Shown here piece after piece: positions 1-10,864 of a stretch of DNA of 64,000 nt. The position numbers were made by a program, and so were the translations under genes. The notes beneath the pieces are model-generated. The model saw nothing but the letters and a program-made list of their open reading frames with translations. It made no database searches and had not been told where the DNA came from. The stretch spans positions 48,017,480 through 48,081,479 of the forward strand of contig NC_067137.1 of NCBI RefSeq assembly GCF_903995435.1. Reading direction: 5' to 3'. Source of the DNA: Acomys russatus (Eukaryota; Chordata; Mammalia; Rodentia; Muridae). Positions within the stretch are counted from its first letter, which is position 1, and every line of letters starts with the position of its first letter.

Positions 1-124
1 CCGAGGAATGATTAATTAATAACAACATAGATAATATTATATAAAATAATTATTAGAATTTCCTGACCGAAGAATAGTAGAAAGCACTGTCATAATAATC
101 AGAATGTAGAGTCCCTCCATTTTA

Positions 125-425
125 TTTTTTTTTTTTGACAAAGTTATGTATAGAACTACATGTGCCAAGGTAGCCCCACTGGAACAATGGTTAGAGAACC
201 ATGTATATAAGGCACATTACAAGTGGCAATCTGGTTCATAAAATCAGCAGCCTGACTAGACAGCAGTCAGTGAGTATTACAATAATACAGACAAGTTCTA
301 CCCACAACCCAGGCTCTGAAATGCTTACATACCCACTGAAGGGGATCAAGAACTGATAATGAAGACTGTGCTAACACTGGAGAACTTTAAACTTTAGAAA
401 ACTCCTATTGTCACTTCAAAAACAG
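125..425 (-). pseudogene. Possible retroposed 3' UTR with oligo(A) tail, source unknown
   Basis: A run of 12 T at 125-136 is followed by about 290 bases of moderately complex sequence. Read on the minus strand this is sequence ending in an oligo(A) tail, as in a retroposed mRNA 3' end. There is no AATAAA just before the tail and I do not recognise the parent gene. It abuts L1-type sequence at about 426 in the same orientation, so it could instead be an unfamiliar 3' end of that L1 or a transduced flank. No target-site duplication was found. Confidence 0.35.
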
Positions 426-627
426 CAAAGTCCCATCCTTGTCCCAGAAGCTATCTCCAATTAATACCCATTTACAAAGAAGAAATTGGTTCTCTCCAAG
501 GGAGTATCACTGGGTACACAAACCACTCTTAATGGCCGGCCCCATGTTCAGCACTAGATGGCCAACACAAAATGAACTCCGTAGTGATTTGGAATGGGTT
601 TTGTCTCGGAATGCTTTAAGGTCTTTC
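426..627 (-). mobile_element. L1 LINE fragment (Lx-type 3' region)
   Basis: The minus strand matches a recalled rodent L1 3' region. It has the 'all contacts broken' style landmarks in order: an AAAGCATT start, the GTTGGCCATCTAGTGCTGAAC block, AAGAGTGGTTTGT, and GGGTATTAATTGGAGATAGC followed by TTCTGGGAC. The copy is diverged and keeps only about 200 bases. It lies between two other minus-strand oligo(A)-tailed segments. Subfamily is uncertain. Confidence 0.65.
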
Positions 628-632
628 TATTC

Positions 633-1480
633 TTTTTTTTTTTTTTCTTGCTCATAAAGTTTATTCACAACTGTTTGGTCCCAACACACAAACAGCACTT
701 GAACCACCAAAAGGAAAAAAAAAAAAAAAGTTCAAATAAAGTAGACAGTTAAGAAAAAGATCTTGTCCCCCAGGCCTGATCAAAGGTAAATGGTGCAAGA
801 CGGGAAGATGGGGGAAGGAGGTTCTGGTGATAACTTTTGTCTTTTTAACAGATAAATCTAATCTGGTACATTTTTTCCACCCAGAAAGAGTGACTCACCA
901 CCTTCATGTGCGCTCATCGTAGCATCATCATCTAAGCCTCTGCTTTAAAATATAGTGACCGGACTGTCCACTATGGACACATCAGAGACTCAGTGAGCTT
1001 CCATCGAGTTTTCACATCTTTAAACAGCAATGTTTAGCCGCAATTGCTCCAGACACAGGGATAACTCCAACAAATGGCAAAGAAGCAACCACTCACTGCA
1101 TACAACTATTCTTTGTTGCCCACAGAACCTTTGAGATGGCCCCAAGTGACTTTAGTGACACTTGGTGTTCTTACACTCCATAATCCCTTCCGTGCTTGAA
1201 GTCTGAGTAGGTAAGCTTAGCCTCGGACTGTCTGAGAATAAGGCAGCTCACATTCTTAACATTAACTTTATTACACTGCTTAGAAGCCTAAGGAAATTGC
1301 ACATGTGCCATTTTGCTTCTTATGTACTAAGTCTGCAGAGGAAGTGCCATGAGGCCTCGAAAAGGAAGTTGCTATCAAGCCTCAAAAGAGAAGGGCTGCC
1401 AGGCCTGCATAGGGAGCTCCTTCAGGCTTTGCCTAGAGTGTGGCGGGTTCCCAGGACAGCTCCATCTACGTACGGTATGC
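633..1480 (-). pseudogene. Processed retrocopy, mostly 3' UTR, parent gene not recognised
   Basis: T14 at 633-646, followed by TTTATT at 660-665, reads on the minus strand as AATAAA about 13 bases before an oligo(A) tail. This is the hallmark of a reverse-transcribed polyadenylated mRNA. The next 800 or so bases are of normal complexity and resemble no repeat I know. A second AATAAAG-like signal on the minus strand near 1265-1272 could be an alternative polyadenylation site. There is no long intact reading frame, so this is probably mainly 3' UTR. The right (5') boundary is not defined and I could not name the parent. It could also be a single-copy expressed 3' end. Confidence 0.5.
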
Positions 1481-1486
1481 TCTAAG

Positions 1487-1527
1487 AAGATTTTGGCAAC
1501 CAGTTGAATTTTTGTTGCCAAAATCTT
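1487..1527. repeat. Perfect 14-bp inverted repeat (hairpin)
   Basis: The arms AAGATTTTGGCAAC (1487-1500) and GTTGCCAAAATCTT (1514-1527) are exact reverse complements around a 13-base loop. The stem could extend slightly with a G-U pair. It lies between the right side of the retrocopy and the start of an L1 3' end. It is too short for a typical pre-miRNA. Confidence 0.8.
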
Positions 1528-1579
1528 TTGAATGAAGCTGGTCTTTCTATTCTTAACCACAGAAGGCTTTTGCTTATAC

Positions 1580-1897
1580 ATTATGGTCTCTGATTTTGTG
1601 CTTTTATAGGCTACTTTTTGTGTGTGATGCATGTGTCTCTGTTTCTGTGCGTGCTTCTTGTGCTTTTTCTTTGGCTCATTAATTTTTTTTCCTGTTCTTT
1701 GTTCCTTTTCAACCCATTCTAGTCTGTTTGTCTTTTTATTTTATGTGTTAGACCCTATTCACTTTCCAATGACGTGGGGAAGTATGAATTTAGATGAGTG
1801 GGGAAATATGGATGATCTAAGAAGCATTGGAGAGGGGAAGCTATGATTATAATATATTGTTAGAAAAAAATCTATTTTATTTAAAAGAAAAAAAAAA
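1580..1897 (+). mobile_element. L1 LINE 3' end (Lx-type), plus strand
   Basis: A T- and C-rich 3' UTR ('TTGTGCTTTT...', 'GTCTGTTTGTCTTTTTATTTTAT') leads into a purine-rich stretch and then the typical Lx ending. That ending is a diverged form of 'GATTATAATATATTGT', 'AAAAATCTATTTT', then an A-rich tail at 1885-1897. The element is severely 5' truncated and has no coding part. Confidence 0.65.
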
Positions 1898-2519
1898 GTA
1901 CAGCAAAGTCTCTGACGCAATTTGGGTGAGCCCACTATCCTGTCAGATGCAAACAGGCAGAGATGACCAAGCTCAGTGATATACTCAAGACTCATTCTCT
2001 TACTATTGAATCTGGTGGTAGTAGAAGGAGAATAGAAAAACACAAATGTGGGGATACTTGAGCATCTGAGAAGATCTAATTAACAAGGCATTTTCTATTG
2101 CACCCTTCGCTCACCCTTATTAGTAAACATGGCGTCTGCTGGGCAAGGGAGAGCGGATGGTGTTTCTCAGTTAAGGGCACAAAAGACTGTGTACTACTAT
2201 GATCTGTCAACATATTTATTGTGCATTTATGTTAATTCATACATTCTAATAAGTTGAAATCAAACTTTTAGTCTCTATTTCTGCATTTAAATATCCACAT
2301 AGCAATATGAAAATATTAAGCTATTTACTTTACCAGTGGGTTACTAAAAAAAAACCCAAAACTTAAATGAGTCTATGGAATAAAATAAGGGATTAAAGAC
2401 CACTTTATGCAAGGAAAAATTTGTACATGTGTATATCTATGTACAAACAGGTGTGTATATATATTGTGTTGTCTAAGATATCTTTTTCTATAAATACTTT
2501 AAAATTAGTTTTTAAAAGA
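1898..2519. other. Unassigned AT-rich stretch
   Basis: No gene or named repeat was seen. It holds short TA/TG runs near 2420-2465 and an A-rich run at 2345-2353. Open frames are below 100 codons and lack domains. Confidence 0.5.
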
Positions 2520-2885
2520 CACCTTCAGAGACCCACATCTCAGAACAACTGATCTTCAACAAAATTGCCAAGATACTTTGGAGTAATTTTACAAAACCCA
2601 TAATAATATGAAATTTACTTTTTGAATAAATTTGTGAAACCAGTAATAATGTGAAACCCCATCTTTCACATACATGTTCACATAAGCTTTCTCCATATTA
2701 ACTCCAAACTGGTGACAACCCAAACCTGTTAATAGATTCATTGATAAGCAAGGTGTGGAAATTGTATGGGCAGTCTTAAAATAAGTATACTAAAGAGAAG
2801 CCAGACCCTCCCTACAGATATACAATATAATATGCTATTTATACTTAGCAAAATTTCCAGAAAATATAAACTAATTTATAGCAAA
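2520..2885 (+). mobile_element. Ancient L1M LINE ORF2 3'-end fragment
   Basis: Weak similarity to the mammalian L1 ORF2 3' region is visible. There is an 'ACTGATCTTCAACAAA' block near 2550 and later a run resembling the 'ACAACCCAAACC...AATAGATTCATTGATAA' segment that precedes the ORF2 stop in L1M copies. The copy is heavily decayed with no open frame. Confidence 0.45.
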
Positions 2886-2887
2886 AG

Positions 2888-2960
2888 ATAGGTAAGTGAA
2901 TCTGTAGAGATAGCTGTAGAAGAGCACTTGCTGTGCAAGCCTGAGGATGGAGTAGACCTT

Positions 2961-2994
<34 letters not shown>
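2888..2994 (+). repeat. B3-like SINE fragment with (CA)n tail
   Basis: A tRNA-derived SINE head ('GAGATAGCTG...AGAGCACTTGCTGTGCAAGCC') at 2905-2945 runs into an (AC)n microsatellite at 2961-2994. CA tails are usual for B3 copies. Confidence 0.6.
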
Positions 2995-3077
2995 TTCTTT
3001 TAAGTAACACAACTGATTGTTTTATAATAAAAGGCAAGTTCAACTACCATGCTTAAATAACTATTTTCTACTTAATA

Positions 3078-3293
3078 TGGAAGCCACTGTGGAATGCTGC
3101 TTGCTGGCTTGCTCCCCATGACTAGTTCAGCTTGCTTTCTTATATTCCTGCCCAGGGATTGTACTGCCTGCTGGCACACCCTCCTACATCAGGAACATGC
3201 CGAAGAGCCAATTTGTGGGAAGCAGCTCCTCAGTGAAGCTTCCCTCTTCTCTGGTGACTTTAGTTTATATCAATTTGATGAAGACTAATTGGC
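3078..3293 (-). mobile_element. Partial MT-type MaLR LTR
   Basis: The sequence follows the reverse complement of the MT LTR. Landmarks are 'GGAATGCTGCTTGCTGGC', 'TTGCTCCCCATGACT', 'AGCCTGCTTTCTTATA' (diverged), 'CCCAGGGATTGTAC', and near the right end a diverged 'GTCAAGTTGAC' as 'ATCAATTTGATG'. Only the LTR 5' half is kept and there is no internal retroviral sequence. Confidence 0.75.
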
Positions 3294-3675
3294 ATATCCG
3301 TTTTCCAGGAAAAGGATTAATGTGATTATGATTAAATGCTATTTGAAAGTAGTTTTATTAGAACACTTCAGGGTGATATAGCTCTCCTTCAAAAATTAGA
3401 ATCCATGTTATCAAGCGATGTTTTATAAACTGCAAAATAACTGTTTGTAGAAGACCTTTGCAATGATTTCATATAGAAATTACTGTAATCTTCCAAGGTA
3501 TGTGGGGCAGCTCTTTTCTAGCAAGAACAGACAAAGGCTTTCTCTATTTGTAGTATAAAGAATATAAGAAATAATTTGTGTAGCGATCAAGAGCTTTAAT
3601 TTCACATTTGTTAATACATTTACTTTTATTTACATAAGGAAATATTTCCAGACTGAAAACTAAATTGGTTTATCA
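3294..3675. other. Unassigned stretch
   Basis: AT-rich, non-repetitive by eye. No open frame or RNA gene was recognised. Confidence 0.5.
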
Positions 3676-3770
3676 ATAACTCGGAATGCAGATCACTGGC
3701 ACAGTGCTTGCTTAGTGTGCATGTGGCCCTGGGTTCTTTCTACAGTACTAAATATAAATAAATATAAATT
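3676..3770 (+). repeat. ID/B4-like SINE head
   Basis: The segment 'CAGTGCTTGCTTAGTGTGCATG...GGCCCTGGGTTC' resembles the tRNA-Ala-derived ID element, including a diverged B-box (GGTTC region). It ends in an A-rich 'AATATAAATAAATATAAA' tail. Only the tRNA-like part is present. Confidence 0.6.
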
Positions 3771-4027
3771 TGCTCTTATAGCATGCCTGAATCTTACTTT
3801 AAAATAACTGCTATATGCCCACATTACATACAGTTTTACAATGTGTTTTTTTCTGTTTACATAGAATATTTAATTTATTAACATAATAAGTGGTACACAC
3901 CTCACTTTTAAACTAGCCTTCCATTCCCTGTATTTCTTCTTCAAGGTGGTAACTCAAAGGCAACCCTATATTTATAGCTTCAGAAAGAGTGAACTGGTTA
4001 AAGGTGGCTCTCAGCCTTCACACTCTT

Positions 4028-4030
<3 letters not shown>

Positions 4031-4080
<50 letters not shown>
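4031..4080. repeat. (GT)25 microsatellite
   Basis: Fifty uninterrupted bases of GT. Likely polymorphic and able to adopt Z-DNA. Confidence 0.97.
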
Positions 4081-4081
<1 letters not shown>

Positions 4082-5175
4082 TGGGGAAAGGCAGCTGTAG
4101 GTAGAGAAAGACAGGAGTTCTGGGGAGATAATGTCTGAGTTAGCAGAAACTTACTACTGTTTTGAGGCTTCGCATGTTGGTGCAACAAAGAGAAGGGAGC
4201 AGAACAGGGATTTACATTGGGCCTAGAATATGTATCTCAGCAGCCTCCACAGAGAGAAAATGCTGCTGGGTGGAAGGTTGAAGGGTTGGGCCATCCTTTG
4301 TGCAGCTTGGATCCTCCTAGCAAAGCACCACATGGATGCAAAGCAAGTGGAAGTTCTGGAAAGTAAGCCTCACCAGTTGTGAGTGCTACCATTAAACACA
4401 AAATTAGAACTGAAAGCAAGTTGGTTAGTAGGAAGATACACTTTGTCCCTTGAAATGTGATGGGCCCATTATGCTTCTTGATGACATTAATTGCCTCTCT
4501 GCTATACTACCCAAAGGCGCTTACAAAACCGAGGGAATGTGTTACATTTGGGATTATCAGAACATGTCTAAGTAGGTCAAAATTTGAAGCAAAAAAAAAA
4601 AGGCTTCAAATGTTAAAAAAGGGAGGGGAAAACAGAGGGAAAAAAACTTCTCAGAGAGCTATACTGCCAAGGTGCTAATCACTTTTTAAAACAATTTTTT
4701 AAAAAAATTCCTCTTGCATAAACATTAATGCAGTACTTAAAAATGCAGAGTCACACACCTGAGGCTGGTCTCCCTTTGCTGTGCCTCAACTCAGTTTCAA
4801 TCACAGACTATTAATTACACAGATATCTTTACTCATTTGGAAACTCTAGAAAAGCTGTCTCCAAAATGTCTGAAATCTAGCTTACTATATCCTATCAAAG
4901 AGTCTATCCAGATCCTAATTGGAAATATAAAATATTTTTGTCTAATTTGTAGAAAAATTTTTGTTGTATTTACAATATTTTAATATCATACTTTCAGCTA
5001 AATATCTTGGTTTTCTCATTTTTGTGTGTGACTTCATTTAGGGTACTTAAGACAACAATCAATGGTAGGATGTGCCAGAGGATGCCCTGTATACATAAAC
5101 ACTGTATTAAGGATATAATTGAGCACAAAGATTAACTTCATTAAAAGTAAAAAATTACTTTAAGAAAAACACAGG
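4081..5175. other. Unassigned stretch
   Basis: No gene was seen. It contains A-rich runs (4592-4602, 4698-4707) and short open frames of at most 73 codons on the forward strand. None shows a domain. Confidence 0.5.
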
Positions 5176-5509
5176 TGATGGTTTGAATAAAAATGCCCCC
5201 ACAGCCTCACAAAGAGTAGCAGTATTCGTTGCGGCCTTGTTGGAGAAAGTGTGTCACTGGGGGTGGGCTTTCAGGTCTCAGATGCTCAAGCCAGGCCCAG
5301 TGCCTCACCATCTCTTCCTGCTGCCTGCTGATTTGAATGTAGAACTCTCAGCTCCCTCTCCAGCACTGTGTCTGCCTGCCTGCCACCATGCTTCCCACCA
5401 TGATGACAATGGACTAAACCTCTGCACCGTACGCTGGTCCCAATTCAGTATTTCCTTATGAGTTTCCATGGCCATGACATTTGCTCACAGCAATAGATAT
5501 CCTAAGACA
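5176..5509 (+). mobile_element. Solo ORR1-type MaLR LTR
   Basis: This is an almost full-length LTR of about 334 bases. It starts TGATGGTTTGAATA, continues with 'GGCCTTGTTGGAGAAAGTGTGTCACTGGGGGTGGG', 'GTAGAACTCTCAGCTCC', 'TGATGACAATGGACTAAACCTCTG', and ends 'CACAGCAATAGATATCCTAAGACA'. This order is that of ORR1 LTRs. There is no second LTR or internal region nearby, so it is a solo LTR from old recombination. The 5-base flanks (ACAGG and CAATG) do not form a clear duplication. LTRs of this class can act as promoters in oocytes and early embryos. Confidence 0.88.
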
Positions 5510-6589
5510 CAATGAAACAAGTTGACATTATAAATATGAATCTAACATTTCTAAAACTGTTTATGAGTTTGAGTAGGAAATAATACCACCCAGTTTTGCT
5601 GACACCTGCCATAGTACCTGAGTAATCCACCAGGATTCAGACAATTCAGACAATGAGGTGCCCAGTGAAGTTGCCATCTGGGAGTGAATACATTAGACCA
5701 ATAATAGCACATTGTGAATTACTGCTAATAATAAAGATGGCACATTTGCATTAGTAACTAGTGGGACAGTAGAAACAGAAACAACAGAACAGAGCTCTAA
5801 ATAGGGTGAGAGAGAGGAGCACAGTGCAGCCCTCACCAGCAGATGCCATCAGGTAGGACTGAGGCTCATGAGGTCAACTGGGGGTGCTCAAAAGAGGAAA
5901 GTTTTTTTAAGTAAGTTTATACATCGATCTATATCAACTCTTTATCTCATTGATAGGAAGATTTAGACCCAAGAACAAGAACTAATAAGACCTGGAAACA
6001 GATTTCTCTCATGCAGTGGTTTTACCCAGCACTCGTGTGACTTACAGGTTTGTTTGTCTTTTAATAGAATTAAATTTCTTGAAGTCTTATCAAGATTCCA
6101 GTCCATCATGGATATATATATATCATAGCCTAATCATTAATTTTAGGATACTATGGGGATGTGGATTTGCAAAGACAATTGCTCAATTCCTGCCTTGGAG
6201 ATGAGTATCAAGGAACATTTTTTTTTATAATTATGCAATTATATGGATGGGTTACATCAAGAATTTTAAAATGAAATGAGAAAATTCTTTTTTAGGAATT
6301 AAAAAGTCTTTCTACATTTTAAGGAAATGAATCTTATACATTTTAAAATTATTTTAATACAAATACTTCCCTAATATTCACTAAAGCATAGGAACTAACT
6401 ATACATAAAACGTGAAGTTCCAGTGTAGGAGCCACTGAGTGAAGCACTGTCCTCTATACATAACCAGTTAGATAAATTCTGTCGAAAATTAGTTCTAGAG
6501 AGATACTTTATGTTTACACATTGTTTTCAGTTAACTTATTTCTAGAAAGAAGGATCAAGAAGAAAACCAAATTAAAAGAACACTTTCTA
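5510..6589. other. Unassigned stretch
   Basis: No gene was seen. A short (AT)n lies at 6113-6123. The rest is AT-rich without a familiar repeat. Confidence 0.5.
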
Positions 6590-6890
6590 GGACCAAGAGA
6601 TGGCTGTCTGCAAAGCAGACACAAGGACTTGAGTTCAATCCCCAGACTATATTTTTTTAAATACTTGGCATGTTGCCTCATGTTCAGGGAGGTGAGGTGG
6701 GCAGACCCCTAGGACGCACCAGCAGGCCAGTGTAACTTACTTGGTAAGCGAAAAGTTGTTTAGAAACCATGTCTTAAAATAAAAGTGGGCAGCTCTAAGC
6801 AATAATACCTCAGGCATCCTGTGGCTTCCACAACTCTGCATATGCATGCAAGCTTGCATAGGCATGTGCACACATACAGAAGGGGAGAGA
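6590..6890 (+). repeat. Composite tRNA-type SINE (B3/B4 class)
   Basis: A tRNA-like head with a recognisable B-box ('GAGTTCAATCCCC' at 6632-6644) is followed by a diverged 'GGCATG...GGAGGTGAGG.GGGCAGACC' middle. The tail has the 'CATGCATGCAAGCTTGCATAGGCATGTGCACACA' style seen in B3-class SINEs. The copy is old and diverged. Confidence 0.6.
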
Positions 6891-7067
6891 AGAGTGAGGC
6901 AGAGAAACAGACACAGAGATCACTTTACACTATGAAAACCTGTTGGCAGATCATGGAAAACTCAGGAAGATCTCCTACTCCGGTACATAAAACTTCTGAG
7001 AAAGATCTACTACCACCAAGACCATATACTGGCTCTACGTGGATGTGTGTCATACTCTATATTTGGA

Positions 7068-7275
7068 ATTCTCAGCCCTGGAATTGCAGGCATTAGGGAC
7101 CAAATATTTTGATGGAGTAGGAAGCTGTCATCCATGTTGTAGAATGCTCAGCAGCATCTCTGGCCTTCACTAGCAGATACCAGCAGCATACCTGTTTCCA
7201 ATTTTGTGGAAATCAAAAAATAGCCCCAGCCACACTGTCAAATGTGTCCCAGGGGACACAACTGAAAAAGATTGT
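7068..7275 (-). mobile_element. MER20 hAT-Charlie DNA transposon
   Basis: On the minus strand it follows the MER20 consensus. It begins near the '..ACTTTTTCAGT' end, then 'GTGTCCCCTGGGACACATTTG', 'ATACCAGCAGCATAC...' style blocks, and 'AGCATTCTACAACATGGATG'. It ends at the 'CTGAGAATT' terminus. This is a non-autonomous element of about 210 bases with no transposase. MER20 predates the eutherian radiation. Confidence 0.75.
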
Positions 7276-8757
7276 ATCTGGTAGCCTTGACATTTGGAAA
7301 TACACACACAAAGAAAGTGCTGGCTACAAGCATTTTCTACTTTGGGAAAATAAATCTAGGACAACATAAGTAGTTTACTTTTGTTTCCTTGAATATTATT
7401 CATTTATATAAAAACAGAAATAAGAGCATAAATATAATGCCACTTAAGGAATCAGTATGACTTGTTTTTGTATTCACATCTTCATGCAGTTATTCATTAA
7501 AAAAGTTTTAGTTTGTCAAAACAATGTAATTTTAAAGGACTAGCATGTTCTACTTATTTTTTCATGCCAAGAAGATTCTTCTGATCAATCACTTTATAGT
7601 TTTTGAATGTATATTAATTCTTTATGCAAAGTAGGTAACTACCCCCGGTCTTCACCATGCTTCCTCTTAGCTCCCCCGGAAGCCATAGCTCTCTGAATCC
7701 CACTTTTATCTATCCATTATTTATCCTGACTCCACAGCTCCCCTGACTACTCATCTGATAAGTTTTGGGAGTTTCCAGAGTTGAGCTTGGGGCCATCAGC
7801 ATTTCTTTTAATATTTCATTTCCCTGAGTGATCATCTCTCTGATTTCACATACCATGTCAGCATCTGTGCCCCACTGAAAATTTCAGAAGCATCTCATTT
7901 GACTGTGTCAGCCTGCTCCAATTTTTGTCATCTTTGCTGCATATGTTTCCCTTTGCCGTCTGCTCACATGAGGTCATAGCTGACACTTCTCACTCACTTT
8001 CATGGGTAGTTCTTTATCATATCCTACTTGTATCACAAAACATTTTTGGTCTGCTCACTGCCACTGATTGATGCTGTCCTCAGTCCAGACTATGGTTATT
8101 TCTGAGCTAGACAATAGATTCCTAATTCATTTCTGAACATCAACTGTTAACACCTCATTAGTCTATTATCTCCTCTAATTCATTTAAAATATTACTAAGC
8201 TCATTCTGAGTGTGCAAACTTTTTAATACTTTCTAGGTGTACTTGGACAATTTGCAACTACCAACATTACCCACTAGACTTTTCAGAATCCAGACTTTGC
8301 CAAGACCTGCAAATCACTCCCCCTTTTATGCATCCAACTGCACTGATCTTTTATTATATTTCTTGTTATATTTTCACAAAGCATTTCATTTATAAACAAC
8401 AGTGACACAAAAAAAATGGACACGTATTTTTAAATTGAGATGTAAAAGCAAGATTTTGGAACATGAGATCCCCAGGCCTTGGTAACCCAGTGCACTACCA
8501 AGCCTTTCAATAATTACACAATAAAATAGGCACTTATAAGCTAAATGACACTTCTGTCTCTAAACACAGAAGGCAAAGAATCTTCCAACCCTGGAGCTGG
8601 TTTACACATTGTGAACAACATGTTCTTCTGAGATAAAGACACCGTCCATGGAAAAATAAGGAGAAACAATGCAGAGATGAAAGAGCAATTTCAGAAGGTA
8701 GTTTGCAGTTGGCAGAACTAGAGAGATTCTACTGACTCAAAGTCCTAAGAGATGCTC
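7276..8757. other. Unassigned stretch
   Basis: 1.5 kb without a gene. The 7640-8380 part is more C/T-rich and could be an ancient repeat too decayed to name. No long open frame is present. Confidence 0.5.
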
Positions 8758-8976
8758 AAACTCCTGCTCTGCACCTTTGTCCCACTTCTCCTTCAGTCTC
8801 TATTGCTCTCCCTTCTTCTCCCTCTCCCCTGTCTCCCTTGCACGCTCTCCCTTTCCTTCCCTCCATCTCTGCCTCCCCGTCAAAGCTGTTTTCTCTGAGA
8901 AGAAGAAGAAGAAGGAGGAGGAAGAGGAGGAGGAGGAGAAGGAGAAGGAGAAGGAGGAGAAGGAGAAGAAGAAGGC
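8758..8976. repeat. Pyrimidine tract abutting (GAA/GGA)n purine tract
   Basis: 8758-8880 is strongly C/T-rich (CTTCTCC, CTCCCTT motifs). After a short spacer, 8898-8976 is pure purine built from GAA, GAG and GGA triplets. Frames through it predict poly-Arg/Lys/Glu on one strand and poly-Leu on the other. These are translation artefacts of the triplet repeat, not genes. Confidence 0.9.
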
Positions 8977-9879
8977 TTAAAAATCTTTCCCAGAAATCAC
9001 ATAAACAAACCTTGTCTGAGTTATTCAAGTAGATACCAGTTCTTTGGACAATGACTGAAAAATAACAAAAACTGAAAGAGTGTAGATTATATTAGATTGC
9101 CTGATAAAAGTTAACATACTTTTGCATTTTTAGCCCCCATTCCAATACAATGTCCCTTTCAGTAAAGAAAAAAATATAATGAAAGCATCACTGGAGGGGA
9201 AAATTCTTCAAAGTTGTGAAATTAACCTCTCTCTTCATTCACACATTCAGTTCTATTTTTGTATTTGCACAGTAATCTAAAAGAAACCCAATGAAAGCCA
9301 ATGCCAGGTTTCTAAAATGTCTGACTGTACTTGTCCTGCTTCTCCTCAGCACCTTCCCCAGGACCAAGACAGTTCCTATTTTTGCAGTGCGTCAGTGTTT
9401 ATCATTTGTTTTACAACAGTGCTGCGTGTTCTAAAAGACTAACTTAGATGAATTGCACCCACCCTCTCTGCACAGACTCAAAGGAGACAAACACCACAAA
9501 ACACAATCTACCACTGAGGCATGGCTAATTTACTAAAAGAGCACTTCCTTTTTACCCTCTTTACTCAATATTTATTATATTACAGTGCTGCCTGTGCCCC
9601 ACCAGGCTCAGTATTTGTCAGAGTTTATGACACATTTCCAGACTGTAATCAGACATTATAAACCTTCACTCTTGAGAAAGAAAGAAAAAAAAAAAAAAAA
9701 ACCACTGCCAGGAGAAAAGTCTTTTCCAGGCACCATGTGCTAAAAGATTACTGATATCTTTCTTACTCAGGAAGACTAAGAACAGAACCTCGTATGCATT
9801 TTCACTGTGCATACTTGAAACAACCTATTTTTTAATAGGCAAATATTCTAAGTTGTGAAATCAGAAAGATACGGAAAAA
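8977..9879. other. Unassigned stretch with A-rich run
   Basis: No gene or named element was seen. (GAAA)n leads into an A run at 9679-9700. Confidence 0.5.
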
Positions 9880-10010
9880 TTCTGCTATGTCTTATTAATC
9901 ACAAACAGGTTGCTTCATCCCTCTGTGCCTCAGTTCTTTGTCTATAAAGACATTAACAATGAGTATCATAGAGAGACACTGGAGGGATTAAAACAGAAAA
10001 TTACACAGTG
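9880..10010 (+). repeat. MIR SINE fragment
   Basis: The MIR core and 3' part are visible: 'AGGTTGCTTCATCCCTCTGTGCCTCAGTTCTTTGTCTATAAAG' followed by 'GAGTATCATAGAG' and 'GGGATTAAAACAG'. These correspond to the MIR 'CTCTGTGCCTCAGTTTCC' block. The element is ancient mammalian. Confidence 0.75.
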
Positions 10011-10640
10011 CAAATGCCAAACCATATCTTAATTGCCCAGTACATGCCTGTAATACAAAGAAGGAAGGGCACAGAAAAGACCTTCACCTCTCAATGTGTT
10101 ATCAGCCTCAGGATTACAACTCTGTCATTACAAATGAAAAGATTTATTTGGTTAGCTTACAATTCCAGAAGAAAACCTAGGTAGCCCAGGGATACTTCCT
10201 CAGAGGCAAGAAAAATAAGGCTAAGATAGAGGCAGGCCCTCAGGTAAAGGAGAACTGCCAGTCCCAGCCATATCACCCCTCACAGGGATCAGAAGGCCCA
10301 GAAAGGGGTCACTGCCCTCTGCTCTGCTATTCCTGGGTCTGTGAGCTCTGACAAATGTCTACAACCCACCTTCTCTCAGAGAAGACAAACAAGGCAAGTT
10401 CTGACTGTCCATTTTCGGATGCAACTAGAAGGACAGCTAGAAGAAGGAGCTGACAAGAATAAGATATTTTGAGGGGCCCAGGGCAAGACTTCTCAATGGA
10501 AATTTCGCTCATATTCCCTCTATCAAATAACTATAGGATTTTATTTTTTTTTAAGTTTAAAACAGTGAAGTACGCAAAAGCAGACCAAACCTTGCCTTGC
10601 TGAAATAACTGCAGATAACAGGCTGTGAGACCACTACTGG
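10011..10640. other. Unassigned stretch
   Basis: No gene was seen. 10140-10170 ('AAGATTTATTTGGTTAGCTTACAATTCC' style) weakly recalls the reverse of a MaLR LTR but is too short to call. Confidence 0.4.
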
Positions 10641-10702
10641 GTTTTGTTGTTTGGTTATTTTGTTGTTTTGTTTTGTTTTGTTTGTTTGTTTGTTTGTTTT
10701 TT
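10641..10702. repeat. (TTTTG)n/(TTTG)n simple repeat
   Basis: Imperfect TTTTG pentamers change to TTTG tetramers and end in T6. Possibly the tail of a lost SINE. Confidence 0.9.
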
Positions 10703-10864
10703 AGCAATAATCCCTGGCTGTTTGTCCGACTCCCTGGGGAGACTGATCTTGTCTTCATTTAAGGTACGAAACTCAGGCATGAAAAGTTAAGAAAGCTCTC
10801 AAAAAATTCTATATATAAGGAAACCAAAATTTTGCCTGAAATGAGTCTAATCCCAGAATGTGGC

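Noticed and set aside
5171..5514. 5-bp target duplication for the ORR1 LTR
   Set aside because: Flanks ACAGG and CAATG do not match; either eroded or the LTR ends are off by a few bases.
8756..9032. Frames rich in Leu, Arg, Lys and Glu
   Set aside because: Direct translations of the triplet purine repeat on both strands.
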